Of a DNA stretch of 24,441 nt, positions 1 to 8,437 are shown piece by piece (the stretch's first letter is position 1; each line of letters starts with the position of its first letter). The notes below the pieces were generated by a model that saw only the letters and a program-made list of their open reading frames with translations, made no database searches and had not been told where the DNA came from. This DNA comes from Prevotellaceae bacterium. Lineage in GTDB: Bacteria > Bacteroidota > Bacteroidia > Bacteroidales > Bacteroidaceae. A program made the translations under genes and the position numbers. The stretch lies in the NCBI GenBank assembly GCA_003150315.1, contig QAML01000020.1:1-24441 (forward strand), read 5' to 3'.

Positions 1-69
1 TGAAAAATACAAGGCATTTATTTCAAAATATAAGGCACATATTTTAAAATATGTGCCTTATATTTTTTG
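1..69. repeat. Intergenic phased-box repeat, copy 1 (left end outside window)
   Basis: This is one of four related intergenic elements in the window. AAGGCA boxes lie at 11-16 (forward), 32-37 (forward) and 54-59 (reverse, TGCCTT). A first box would be expected about 21 bp to the left, outside the window. The second visible box and the reverse box form a perfect 42-bp palindrome at 25-66 centred on TTTTAAAA, and the right end runs into six T residues. The spacing matches the complete copies. The function is unknown; it could be a protein-binding array, a small mobile repeat or a hairpin terminator. Confidence 0.85.
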
Positions 70-103
70 CGTTTGCAAGTGTCTGTAGTACAATGTCATA
101 CAA

Positions 104-132
104 ACGCCGTTTTTTCGACCCGAAAACGGCGT
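104..132. other. GC-rich hairpin
   Basis: A perfect 10-bp inverted repeat, ACGCCGTTTT at 104-113 and AAAACGGCGT at 123-132, has a 9-nt loop. It has no strong T-run on the plus strand and only TTTGTAT on the minus side, so it is a weak terminator candidate. It may end transcription of a gene left of the window, or act as a structural element upstream of the glycosidase promoter. Confidence 0.45.
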
Positions 133-212
133 GGAAAATTGTCTGATTTATAAATAACTGATGAATTTCCGGCAAAAAAGATGTAGAAAGATGTCTTGTG
201 TCGGTATTTTAT

Positions 213-220
213 TACATTTG
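213..220 (+). promoter_or_regulatory. Probable -7 element for the glycosidase gene
   Basis: TACATTTG matches the Bacteroidota -7 consensus TAnnTTTG. No convincing -33 TTTG lies at the expected distance, so the call rests on one box. Transcription would begin near 226 and give a leader of about 69 nt. Confidence 0.45.
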
Positions 221-232
221 CAGTGCAAAAGC

Positions 233-262
233 CATTTCCTGTTATGGAAATGATTTTATTTT
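233..262 (+). other. Leader hairpin followed by T-rich run
   Basis: CATTTCC at 233-239 and GGAAATG at 246-252 form a perfect 7-bp stem with a 6-nt loop. The T-rich stretch ATTTTATTTT follows. It lies inside the predicted leader of the glycosidase mRNA, so it could act as an attenuator or a 5' stabilising hairpin. The stem is AT-rich and short, so the effect may be slight. Confidence 0.35.
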
Positions 263-294
263 GTGTGGAATAAACCAATTTACTTATAAAAGAT

Positions 295-1938
295 ATGAAG
301 CGAACAATTATTGCATTAGCGGCATTAATGGCATTTTCCATGTCTGATATTAATGCCGATGATGTTTTTAAGCAAGAACGCAGCCGATGGCTCGAAATTG
401 CAGAACAATCCAAGCCCAAACTGCATAGAACTGTAGTTTATCCCAAATCCATTGTCAAGGCTGTTAAAGACAATTCGGCATTCCAAGGTTGGAGATACGA
501 ACCTACAGGAAAACCGGAGGATGTTTTCAAAAGCAATTTCAGACAGGTAAGAAGTGTAACCTTTGATCTTGGCAGACATGCGGTGGGATATTTGTCATTA
601 CATTTCAAAACTCTCACAAATTGTCAGGATGCTCCCATAAGAGTTAAGGTGTTTTGTGGAGAGTTACCGGCAGAGTTAAACACGGATATGCCTGAAAATT
701 GGACTGCAGGCTTGAGTCGTGCTTGGATGCAGGATGAAATTTTGACGGTGGAGCAGATGGATACAACGGTAACTCTTGCAAGGCGTGTGGCATGTCGTTA
801 TATTAAGATTGAATTATTGGCGGAATCATACGGATTTGACTTTGCTCTTGACGGATTATCGTTTACGGCGGAAACTTCTGCTCAAACCGACCGTTTAAGT
901 CTGCCGCAGACATGTTCTCCTCAAATACGTAAGATACGCGAAGTGGCTGTCAACACTCTGCAAGAGTGTATGCAAACGGTATATGAGGACGGACCTAAGC
1001 GCGATCGCCGTCTGTGGCTTGGAGATTTGTATTTGGAATCACTGGCAAACATGTACTCTTTTCAAACACACGATTTGACTCGTCGCTGCTTGTATCTGTT
1101 TGCGGGACTGTCAGCAGAAAATGGGATTATATATGCCAACAGTTTTGAAACTCCCAAACCACATCCGCAATATGCCTGCTATTTATTACCGTATAACCTG
1201 CTGTTTATTTCCACATTGCTTGAATATGTCAATGCTACGGGAGATATGAAAACCGGCAGAGATTTGTGGAAAGTGGGGAAGCGGCAGTTGGACGATGCAA
1301 TAGAATATGTTGATGCGAATGGCATGTTTAATACGGCTCATCGCCCGACATGGCTGTTTTTTGACTGGCGTGAAGGATTGGATGTCAATGTTTGCATGCA
1401 GGGTGCTATGATATTCGCTCTAAATCAAATGACAGAACTCACGCAACGTTTGGGAATAAAAGAAGATGTGAGCAAATGGAAAAAACTTGAGACGCTCATG
1501 AAGAATTACGCTCGCAAAAATATGTATAATTCGTCCCGTCGTGTTTTCCTATCCGGCAAGGATAATCAGTTTTCTGTGCTTAGTCAGGTTTGGATGATCA
1601 AATCCGGTGTCATTTTCGGAAAGAAAGCTCAAACCGCTCTCCGTTCTGCTTTGGCTTCTGCAGAATCTGTAAAACCGGGTACGCCTTATGCAACGCATTA
1701 TGTTATTGATGCAATGCTTATAAGCGGCATGAAAGACGAAGCGCGAAAGTATCTTGAAGACTATTGGGGCGGAATGGTAAGAAAAGGAGCTGATACATTC
1801 TGGGAGGCATATGATCCTAATGATGATTTTATCTCGCCTTATAATTTTTCTCCTCTAAACAGCGCCTGCCATGCGTGGAGTTGCACTCCCGTATATTTCA
1901 TACACAAATATCCCGAAGTATTTCAAAAGGGAAATTAA
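295..1938 (+). CDS. Secreted GH78-like six-hairpin glycosidase (alpha-L-rhamnosidase-related)
   Basis: The 547-residue product starts with a signal peptide (residues 1 to about 21: KR, a hydrophobic core, then NADDV), so it is probably periplasmic. The middle carries DGPKRDRRLWLGD at 232-244. This aligns with the GH78 alpha-L-rhamnosidase motif DCPQRERxGWTGD, whose acidic residues bind sugar and act as general acid. The usual acid Glu is Asp here (D237). Near the C-terminus TFWE ends in E504, in the place of the catalytic base, followed by a typical segment (NSACHAWSCTPVYF). An N-terminal beta-sandwich-like region (about 75-195) precedes the (alpha/alpha)6 domain, but the protein is shorter than classical multi-domain GH78 enzymes. 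No SusC/SusD-type genes are visible beside it. The substrate is unknown, rhamnose specificity is not proven, and a divergent clan member or weak enzyme is possible. A strong terminator follows. Confidence 0.7.
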   Translation: MKRTIIALAALMAFSMSDINADDVFKQERSRWLEIAEQSKPKLHRTVVYPKSIVKAVKDNSAFQGWRYEPTGKPEDVFKSNFRQVRSVTFDLGRHAVGYLSLHFKTLTNCQDAPIRVKVFCGELPAELNTDMPENWTAGLSRAWMQDEILTVEQMDTTVTLARRVACRYIKIELLAESYGFDFALDGLSFTAETSAQTDRLSLPQTCSPQIRKIREVAVNTLQECMQTVYEDGPKRDRRLWLGDLYLESLANMYSFQTHDLTRRCLYLFAGLSAENGIIYANSFETPKPHPQYACYLLPYNLLFISTLLEYVNATGDMKTGRDLWKVGKRQLDDAIEYVDANGMFNTAHRPTWLFFDWREGLDVNVCMQGAMIFALNQMTELTQRLGIKEDVSKWKKLETLMKNYARKNMYNSSRRVFLSGKDNQFSVLSQVWMIKSGVIFGKKAQTALRSALASAESVKPGTPYATHYVIDAMLISGMKDEARKYLEDYWGGMVRKGADTFWEAYDPNDDFISPYNFSPLNSACHAWSCTPVYFIHKYPEVFQKGN

Positions 1939-1954
1939 GAAAAAGCATGCCGAA

Positions 1955-1990
1955 AGAAGGCGGTTACGAATTTCGTAACCGCCTTCTTTT
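1955..1990 (+). terminator. Terminator after the glycosidase gene
   Basis: A 16-base inverted repeat (1955-1970 with 1972-1987, GC-rich core GGCGGTTACG) is followed by TTTATTTT on the plus strand. It lies between two convergent genes. On the minus strand it is followed only by TTTCGG, so it would end the export gene less efficiently. Confidence 0.9.
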
Positions 1991-2006
1991 ATTTTATATA
2001 ATAAGT

Positions 2007-4535
2007 TTATTTCGAAAGATTTGCTATCGTAGCAATCATTGTGGCAATTGAAGCAAGTCCGTTTCCTATAGACAGCCATTGCGCAATGGCATTTCCGTTG
2101 GCTTTGGGCTTGCTCGGCACAACTATTTCACAACCCGGTTCGGGTTTAACACCATTTCCTGCTTTTGCCACCATGCCATTCATATATACTATATAGGTAT
2201 GGCTCTTCTTGGAACGCAGTCCGTATCCTCCGGCTTGGTTAACGTATTTTCTAATGCTGTTCCCTTTATGATACGGAACAGTATTGGGATACATAACATT
2301 TCCGGAAACTCTTACAGTATTGGTGTATTGCGGAATTTGAAGCACATCTCCTTCGCGAAGCACTATATCATATTCACTTCCCGGATTGGCAAGTGCTTTG
2401 TCAAGCTCTATTCCGACACTATATGTATCGCCTAATTTCACTTTGGCAAGCGAGATGGAGTCTTCTCCCGTAGCAGATTGCTGCGCAACCTTTAGAACAG
2501 ATTCCATACGGGCACGCTCTGCACTGTTCATCTTTCTTTCAAGTCTTGCTCCGCGAACATATCCCATTTTAGTTACACCGCCGGCTTTATTTACAAGGTC
2601 GCTCAGACGTTCTGTCTTTTTAGCCAATGTATAAACTCCGCGATATGTAATTTCTCCGTCAACGTAAACATTTTGCTGTACATTGTATTCCGGACTTATT
2701 CTTACATATACTTCGTCGTAAGGTTTAAGCTTGAAAGAACTGTCTCCATTGATTACGAAACCATCTTTAAGGGAAAATGTAAAAGTTTGAGCCAACTGGT
2801 CGCTGCTTTCTGTGGATGCAGGATTGTTTATTCGGCGTGAAACATCAATTTTAGCCGTGGAAGCGTTGTCTTTTAAGCCTCCTGCCTGCAGAATAAAGTC
2901 TTCCAGCGTTTCGTTTTCTGCATATTCGTAAGTTCCGGGGTAGAAAACTTCTCCGAATATAGATATTTTGCGGTCTTTGATTCTGTCTTTTACAGAAGGA
3001 ACAAACAAAACATCGCCATTTCTAATGGGAATATCAGCAACTTTGCCGCTTAAGATTCCTTCTATGTCCACACTCTTTGCTTCAAGTGTGCGGTCAGCTT
3101 TAAGACGATGAAGAACTGCGTGAGTCTTGAAAGCGTCTTCGGTAACTCCTGATGCAGCTTCAATCAGTTGCTTAATCGTTGTAATATTTGTTCCAACGTT
3201 ATACATGCCGGGACGGAACACTGCTCCTTTTACTTCTACCATATTGGAGTAGCGATTTATTACGCTGTCAACTGTTACAGAATCGGCATCTGCCAATCGG
3301 AATTCATTTGTTTCAAATTCATTTACATTAAAAACGGAATATTCAGCTCCGTCCTTGCGCATAACTCTTACCGACTTTTTATAAGCATCTCCTGTAAATC
3401 CTCCAGAATATCTTAAAAGAGATGCAAGACTTTCGTTTCGTTTCATTTCGTAATACATCGGACGCTTTACTTTTCCGCTAATATTTACGAGACAATCGTA
3501 AGGACCAACAACGATAACGTCTCCGTCGTTCATGCGAATATTTCCGCTCATTTTTCCGTTGAGTATATAATCATATATATCAACGTTGCTCATGAGTTTT
3601 CCCTTTCTGTAAACTTTTATGTCTCGAAGAGTTCCTATATCGCTTATGCCTCCCGCCATGTAAAGCGCATGAAATACAGAAGCAAATGCAGAGAGTGTGT
3701 AAGTTCCGGGAGCTTTTACTTCACCCATGACGTTTATTGTGATTGTTCTGCTTTGCCCCAAAGTCATTTTTATTTTAGACGAACGGTATCTGCTGCCGAG
3801 TCTGGAACGTATTAATGCGTTTGCTTTTGAGATACTAAGCCCGCCTATTTCAATAGGTCCGAAACCTTCTACGGTGATAGTTCCGTCGGGAGACACTTCT
3901 TGATTCAGAGATTTTTGTGAAGCTCCCCAAATATCAATTATAACATTGTCGCCTGGACCAACAACGTAGTTCTGAGGCGTGGCAATATTCATGTTGGGTT
4001 CAAAACTAAGCAACTTGTTGTTGAAAATGTCGCGTCCGAAAACCTTTTTACGGTATTTCGCGAGACGTTCTTCTACAAGTAAATCAACACTGTCAAGGTA
4101 TAATTTTCCAAGTTCCGTGGACATTTCTACATATTCGGGATCGTTTTCGTCATAAGTATGTTCGTAGTCCACTTTGTTGGTGTTGTAAGATTCTTTACGT
4201 CCGTTGGTCATGAGTTCTCCATCATCATCAGCTTTACCTTTTTTGCTTTTGGCGTTTTTATTTCGCAAACGACTTTGAGCGTATGTGGAATTTCCCAAGT
4301 CTTTTGCGTTCATGACTTCGTTACCTTCCTGTATTTTCTTTTGTATGGAACGAATCTGGTCAATCTTCACACCTCTTTGCATAAGGTGAGTAACGATTTG
4401 CGAACGTGGTGTTCCGCGTTCCTGTTCGCGAACCACGTAATCTATTATTTGTTTGTCCGTCATTCCGCTTTGAGCCATTATTTCTATGGCTGAAGAGAAT
4501 GTGAATATTGCCAATAAGAAAAGAATCTTTTTCAT
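2007..4535 (-). CDS. SLBB-domain polysaccharide export protein (Wza-like)
   Basis: The 842-residue protein probably forms or gates an outer-membrane channel for capsule or exopolysaccharide export. Residues 1 to about 21 are a signal peptide ending IMAQSG. No lipobox cysteine is present, unlike Wza. A helical, charged region (25-130) leads to a polysaccharide-export domain with YVVGPGDNVIIDIWG at 190-204. Six SLBB repeats follow, starting near G271, G354, G437, G528, G627 and G745, each with a G-x-V/I-x-x-P/R-x-x-Y-like turn. The last 28 residues form a glycine- and alanine-rich hydrophobic helix, matching in position the C-terminal helix that builds the alpha-barrel in Wza. No Wzc, glycosyltransferase or flippase gene is adjacent, so it is an orphan here. 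The ATG at 4535 gives a good signal peptide. No clear promoter was found between it and recA. Confidence 0.85.
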   Translation of the reverse strand: MKKILFLLAIFTFSSAIEIMAQSGMTDKQIIDYVVREQERGTPRSQIVTHLMQRGVKIDQIRSIQKKIQEGNEVMNAKDLGNSTYAQSRLRNKNAKSKKGKADDDGELMTNGRKESYNTNKVDYEHTYDENDPEYVEMSTELGKLYLDSVDLLVEERLAKYRKKVFGRDIFNNKLLSFEPNMNIATPQNYVVGPGDNVIIDIWGASQKSLNQEVSPDGTITVEGFGPIEIGGLSISKANALIRSRLGSRYRSSKIKMTLGQSRTITINVMGEVKAPGTYTLSAFASVFHALYMAGGISDIGTLRDIKVYRKGKLMSNVDIYDYILNGKMSGNIRMNDGDVIVVGPYDCLVNISGKVKRPMYYEMKRNESLASLLRYSGGFTGDAYKKSVRVMRKDGAEYSVFNVNEFETNEFRLADADSVTVDSVINRYSNMVEVKGAVFRPGMYNVGTNITTIKQLIEAASGVTEDAFKTHAVLHRLKADRTLEAKSVDIEGILSGKVADIPIRNGDVLFVPSVKDRIKDRKISIFGEVFYPGTYEYAENETLEDFILQAGGLKDNASTAKIDVSRRINNPASTESSDQLAQTFTFSLKDGFVINGDSSFKLKPYDEVYVRISPEYNVQQNVYVDGEITYRGVYTLAKKTERLSDLVNKAGGVTKMGYVRGARLERKMNSAERARMESVLKVAQQSATGEDSISLAKVKLGDTYSVGIELDKALANPGSEYDIVLREGDVLQIPQYTNTVRVSGNVMYPNTVPYHKGNSIRKYVNQAGGYGLRSKKSHTYIVYMNGMVAKAGNGVKPEPGCEIVVPSKPKANGNAIAQWLSIGNGLASIATMIATIANLSK

Positions 4536-4634
4536 TTGCGGTATGGTAGATTTACATCAATTGTGCTTTAATTTGTTTATTTATAACGTACCCAAGTCTT
4601 TATTATTATTTCGGATAAGACTGATTTCAATAAG

Positions 4635-4678
4635 AAAGTCCGGAACTGTGAAGTGTTTGCCACAGATTCGGACTTTTT
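4635..4678 (-). terminator. recA terminator
   Basis: AAGTCCG at 4636-4642 pairs with CGGACTT at 4669-4675. A 3-nt internal mismatch and five more pairs (CTGTG with CACAG) follow. On the minus strand the stem ends in GGACTTTCTTATT. It sits 18 bp beyond the recA stop codon, and the T-run on the opposite strand makes it potentially bidirectional. Confidence 0.75.
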
Positions 4679-4695
4679 ATTAGCGTATTTGTGTT

Positions 4696-5763
4696 TTACT
4701 CTTCGGCGTTTTCAACATCGTTCATGTCGTCTTCGGCTTTGGGATTGCCGCGTAGGAATTCAACAACTTTGTTTTCCACATCCTGACGGAACTCCGGGTT
4801 ATCTTTCAGAAGATTCATCACAGAGTCGCGACCCTGACCTATTTTGGTATCGCCATAGCTGAACCACGAACCGCTCTTTTTAATTATATCGTTTTCTATA
4901 GCCACATCTATGATTTCGCCAATGCGCGAAATTCCTTCGCCGAAAATCATATCGAATTTACAAACACGGAATGGGGGAGCAACTTTATTCTTCACGATCT
5001 TCACGCGTACCTTGTTTCCGTAAACCTTATCGCCGGTTTTCAGAGCTTCCGACTTACGTATGTCCAAACGAACCGAAGCGTAGAATTTCAGAGCGTTACC
5101 ACCGGTTGTGGTTTCAGGATTGCCGTACATAACTCCGATTTTCTCACGCAACTGATTTATGAAAATACACGTGGTTTTTGTTTTGCTTATTACAGAAGTG
5201 AGTTTTCTGAGAGCCTGACTCATGAGTCTTGCCTGCAGACCAACTTTGTTTTCGCCCATAACTCCTTCTATTTCGGCTTTAGGAGTTAGCGCAGCCACAG
5301 AATCTATAACAATAAGATCAATAGCCGCTGAGCGAATTAATTGGTCGGCAATATCAAGAGCCTGTTCACCGTTATCGGGTTGCGAAACAAGCAAATCGTC
5401 AACTTTAACTCCGAGCTTTGCTGCATAAAAACGGTCAAAAGCGTGCTCTGCGTCTATAAAAGCGGCTATTCCTCCCTGTTTTTGAGTCTCTGCTATGGCA
5501 TGGAGGGCAAGTGTTGTCTTACCGGAACTTTCAGGACCGAAAATTTCAACAATTCTTCCGCGCGGATAACCGCCTACGCCAAGAGCAGCATCAAGCAAAA
5601 TGCTACCGCTCGGTATTACCTCTACTTTTTCTATATGCTCATCTCCAAGGCGCATTATAGTGCCTTTGCCAAAGTCCTTTTCTATTTTGGCCATTGCAGC
5701 ATTCAGAGCTTTCAGTTTCTCTGAATTTGCAGCAGGCGTTTCTTCGTTAATTTTTTTCACCAT
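4696..5763 (-). CDS. recA: RecA recombinase
   Basis: RecA is the 355-residue ATP-dependent strand-exchange protein of homologous recombination and the co-protease of the SOS response. The Walker A motif GPESSGKTT is at 76-84. The family features [25 protein letters not shown], the ATP-sensing loop [29 protein letters not shown] and an acidic C-terminal tail ([11 protein letters not shown]) are all present. The start at 5763 (MVKKINEE) is preferred over an in-frame ATG at 5829. The longer version adds 22 residues foreign to RecA, and the promoter -7 box (5808-5815) lies inside that extension. recA is flanked by its own promoter and terminator and is probably monocistronic. The leader carries a sequence matching one box of the intergenic repeat family. 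Confidence 0.98.
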   Translation of the reverse strand: MVKKINEETPAANSEKLKALNAAMAKIEKDFGKGTIMRLGDEHIEKVEVIPSGSILLDAALGVGGYPRGRIVEIFGPESSGKTTLALHAIAETQKQGGIAAFIDAEHAFDRFYAAKLGVKVDDLLVSQPDNGEQALDIADQLIRSAAIDLIVIDSVAALTPKAEIEGVMGENKVGLQARLMSQALRKLTSVISKTKTTCIFINQLREKIGVMYGNPETTTGGNALKFYASVRLDIRKSEALKTGDKVYGNKVRVKIVKNKVAPPFRVCKFDMIFGEGISRIGEIIDVAIENDIIKKSGSWFSYGDTKIGQGRDSVMNLLKDNPEFRQDVENKVVEFLRGNPKAEDDMNDVENAEE

Positions 5764-5807
5764 GATATATCGGCTTTGTGCCTTGTATGTTTTGTTAGTT
5801 AATAGTA

Positions 5808-5838
5808 CAAAGTTAAGAATAAAATTCAATATGCCAAA
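5808..5838 (-). promoter_or_regulatory. recA promoter (Bacteroidota type)
   Basis: On the minus strand TTTG (5835-5838) and TAACTTTG (5808-5815) are separated by 19 bp, an excellent match to the -33/-7 consensus. The predicted start is near 5802, giving a leader of about 39 nt. TTAAC occurs twice, 14 bp apart, across the -7 box. No known LexA-type palindrome was recognised. Confidence 0.85.
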
Positions 5839-5950
5839 CTGAAAATATGTAAGGAGCGAATAAAGGGTTTAGATAAACAGATCATGGAAAAATTGTAAGC
5901 CGGAAAAACTACGTAAAAGCGATTTTTTTTAGAAACAGATTAGACATGTA

Positions 5951-6039
5951 AAAAAACATAAGGCACTTAATTAAAAATACAAGCCATATATTTTAAAATA
6001 TGTGCCTTGTATTTTAAAATATATGGCTTATATTTTTTG
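5951..6039. repeat. Intergenic phased-box repeat, copy 2
   Basis: Four boxes are present: AAGGCA 5960-5965 (A, forward), AAGCCA 5981-5986 (B, forward), TGCCTT 6003-6008 (C, reverse) and TGGCTT 6024-6029 (D, reverse). A to B and C to D are each 21 bp. B and D form an exact 20-bp inverted repeat (5981-6000 with 6010-6029) enclosing box C. Box A (AAGGCAC) is complementary to box C. The ends are roughly inverted, with an A-run on the left and a T-run on the right. The element lies between the 3' end of glnN and the recA promoter. The function is unknown. Confidence 0.9.
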
Positions 6040-6115
6040 TTGTCTTAAGCATTTGAAACTGCGCGACTTATAAAAGCCTCTAAAAACCTTGAAAAACAGA
6101 GCTAAAATCGCTTGT

Positions 6116-6163
6116 AAAAAAACGGCGGTTACACTACGCATAAAACGTAAGCTGCAACCGCCG
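6116..6163 (-). terminator. Terminator of the gltB-gltD-glnN operon
   Basis: On the minus strand a GC-rich stem of 8 perfect pairs (CGGCGGTT with AACCGCCG), extended by a G-U pair and two more pairs, is followed by seven T residues (A-run 6116-6122 on the plus strand). It lies about 50 bp beyond the glnN stop codon. Confidence 0.9.
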
Positions 6164-6214
6164 CACGACACAGAAATATTACGATAGAGTAATGTGCCAG
6201 ATAGTTAAAACAAA

Positions 6215-8404
6215 TTAGCGTATGAACAGGAGTTCGCGATATTTCGGAAGCTCCCACATCTTGTCGCTTACAATCAACTCAAGTTTGTCAATGTGATAGC
6301 GGATGTCATCGAACATAGGTACAACTGTGTCATGATATGCCACGGCTTTTTCGCGGTTATCCTCAATGCGGTTTGCCACTTTGCGTGCCTCGATCATTGC
6401 ATGAACTTTATCTTCGATATATGCAGTATGTTTCGAAATTTTATCTATGAGCTCCAAATCTTTCTTTGAGTCTTCCGCATAGCGGTCTGCAGGGAGAATC
6501 TGTTTCAACTTGAATGCGTTGTCAACAAGTTGGGTCTGATATTGTGTGGCAACAGGTATAATCATGCTCATGGCAAGGTCGCCAAGCACACGGCTTTCTA
6601 TCTGCACTTTCTTGGTGTATGTTTCCCATTTCACTTCGTTACGTGCTTCAAGCTCTTTCTTGGTCATTACGCCCGTGCTCTCAAACATATTAACGGAAGA
6701 TTCGGAAAGATAATTATCATAAATAACGGGGACGGAACTTTCGCAGTCCAATCCGCGACGTTTGGCTTCTTCAACCCATTCATCGCTATATCCATTGCCT
6801 TCGAAATGTATGGCTTTGGTTTCCTTGATGATTTCCTTGAGAACTTCAAGTATGGCTGCGCTCTTTTCTTCGCCTTGGGCAATGCGGGCATCAACAGCTT
6901 TCTTAAAGTTTTCCAACTGTTCTGCAACTGCAGTGTTGAGAACTATCATGGCAGCGGCACAGTTTGCCTGTGAACCAACAGCACGGAATTCAAAACGGTT
7001 ACCGGTAAATGCGAACGGAGAAGTGCGGTTACGGTCTGTATTGTCAACAAGCAGTTCGGGAATGCTCGGTATGTCCATCTTCATTCCGTGCTTCTTGCTG
7101 AAATTGGTCATATCCTCGTCATCGCTCTTTTCGATATGATCGAGAATACTTGTGAGCTGCTCGCCAATGAATGAAGAAATGATTGCGGGAGGTGCTTCGT
7201 TTGCGCCAAGACGATGTGCGTTGGAAGCACTCGATATACTTGCCTTCAAGAGTCCGTTGTGATGATAAACAGCGGCAAGCGTATTTACAATGAAAGTAAC
7301 GAATCGCAAGTTGTCGATGTCGGTTTTACCCGGCGACATAAGTCCAATACCCGTATCTGTTCCGAGCGACCAGTTGTTGTGTTTTCCGCTACCATTAATG
7401 CCCTTGAACGGCTTTTCGTGAAGCAGAACACGGAAGCCGTGGCGACGTGCGATGTTGCGGATAAGTGCCATGATAAGCATGTTGTGGTCGTTGGCAAGAT
7501 TGCACTCTTCAAACACAGGTGCCAATTCAAACTGGTTGGGGGCAACTTCGTTATGACGAGTTTTAACGGGAATTCCAAGTTTCAAAGCTTCAATTTCCAA
7601 TTCCTTCATGAATTGAACAACACGAGGAGGAATGGCTCCGAAGTAATGGTCTTCCAACTGCTGGTTCTTTGAACTTTCGTGTCCCATCAGTGTGCGTCCT
7701 GTAAGAAGAAGGTCGGGGCGTGCAGCGTATAAGCCTTCGTCTACAAGAAAATACTCCTGTTCCCAACCAAGATAAGAATAAACTTTCTTGACATCAGGAT
7801 TGAAATAATGGCAAACGTCAACTGCTGCTTTGTTAACTGCGCGAAGAGCTTTCAATAGAGGAGCTTTGTAGTCAAGACATTCTCCGGTATATGCCACAAA
7901 GATTGTGGGGATGTAAAGAGTATCATCAACAATGAAAGCCGGTGAAGAAGGATCCCATGCAGAATATCCGCGTGCTTCGAAAGTATTACGTATTCCACCA
8001 CTTGGGAAAGAAGAAGCATCGGGTTCCTGCTGAACGAGAAGTTTGCCTGTAAATTCTTCTATAACACCGCCACGTCCGTCCGGTTCGACAAAGGCATCGT
8101 GCTTTTCGGCTGTACCTTCTGTAAGCGGAGAGAACCAATGGGTGTAGTGTGTGGCTTTCATTTCAATAGCCCAACGTTTCATGCCTTCAGCCACAGCATC
8201 TGCAATGGCGCGGTCTAAGACGCCGCCGTTTTCAATAGTGTCAGTAAGCTTGCGGAAAATTTCTTTGGGAAGATAACGACGCATCTTCTCTTTGTTGAAC
8301 ACGTTCTTTCCGAAATATTCGGAAGGACGTTCCGCAGGCTGTTCGACTGCTACCGGCTTTTTGCTGAAAGCCTCTTCTACTACTTTGAATCTCAATGTTG
8401 ACAT
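6215..8404 (-). CDS. glnN: Type III glutamine synthetase
   Basis: GlnN makes glutamine from glutamate, ammonia and ATP in the cytoplasm. At 729 residues it has the size of the GSIII class, which is much longer than GSI/GSII and typical of Bacteroidota and cyanobacteria. Visible motifs include NEVAPNQFELAPVFEECN, LLHEKPFKGINGSGKHNNWS (glutamate/ATP site), LGANEAPPAI and FEFRAVGSQANCAAAM, all characteristic of GSIII. It is the last gene of the gltB-gltD-glnN run, 33 bp after gltD, with no separate TAnnTTTG promoter in that gap. A strong terminator follows. It is therefore likely co-expressed with glutamate synthase as a complete GS-GOGAT cycle. The start at 8404 gives MSTLRFKVVEEAF, a usual GSIII N-terminus. 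Confidence 0.97.
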   Translation of the reverse strand: MSTLRFKVVEEAFSKKPVAVEQPAERPSEYFGKNVFNKEKMRRYLPKEIFRKLTDTIENGGVLDRAIADAVAEGMKRWAIEMKATHYTHWFSPLTEGTAEKHDAFVEPDGRGGVIEEFTGKLLVQQEPDASSFPSGGIRNTFEARGYSAWDPSSPAFIVDDTLYIPTIFVAYTGECLDYKAPLLKALRAVNKAAVDVCHYFNPDVKKVYSYLGWEQEYFLVDEGLYAARPDLLLTGRTLMGHESSKNQQLEDHYFGAIPPRVVQFMKELEIEALKLGIPVKTRHNEVAPNQFELAPVFEECNLANDHNMLIMALIRNIARRHGFRVLLHEKPFKGINGSGKHNNWSLGTDTGIGLMSPGKTDIDNLRFVTFIVNTLAAVYHHNGLLKASISSASNAHRLGANEAPPAIISSFIGEQLTSILDHIEKSDDEDMTNFSKKHGMKMDIPSIPELLVDNTDRNRTSPFAFTGNRFEFRAVGSQANCAAAMIVLNTAVAEQLENFKKAVDARIAQGEEKSAAILEVLKEIIKETKAIHFEGNGYSDEWVEEAKRRGLDCESSVPVIYDNYLSESSVNMFESTGVMTKKELEARNEVKWETYTKKVQIESRVLGDLAMSMIIPVATQYQTQLVDNAFKLKQILPADRYAEDSKKDLELIDKISKHTAYIEDKVHAMIEARKVANRIEDNREKAVAYHDTVVPMFDDIRYHIDKLELIVSDKMWELPKYRELLFIR

Positions 8405-8437
8405 AATCTTGTAGTTTTATGAGTTTTGGTTATGTTT

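Larger units (their letters stand above)
5764..6214. other. Gene-free stretch between recA and glnN
   Basis: The stretch holds, from left to right, the recA leader and promoter, about 110 bp of AT-rich sequence with no recognised signal, repeat copy 2, about 75 bp with no recognised signal, the glnN terminator, and 51 bp of glnN 3' sequence. No credible small gene was found. Confidence 0.7.

Noticed and set aside
1..69. CRISPR array reading of the repeated boxes
   Set aside because: Units are only about 21 bp with no unique spacers, copies are scattered kilobases apart and boxes occur in both orientations; no cas gene is present.
5764..5829. N-terminal extension of recA to an ATG at 5829
   Set aside because: The extra residues do not resemble RecA, and the -7 promoter box lies within the extension, so the transcript would start downstream of that ATG.
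5951..6039. Repeat elements as simple intrinsic terminators
   Set aside because: They do end in T-runs on both strands, but copies 3 and 4 lie between divergent genes, and glnN next to copy 2 already has a better GC-rich terminator. Not excluded as a secondary role.
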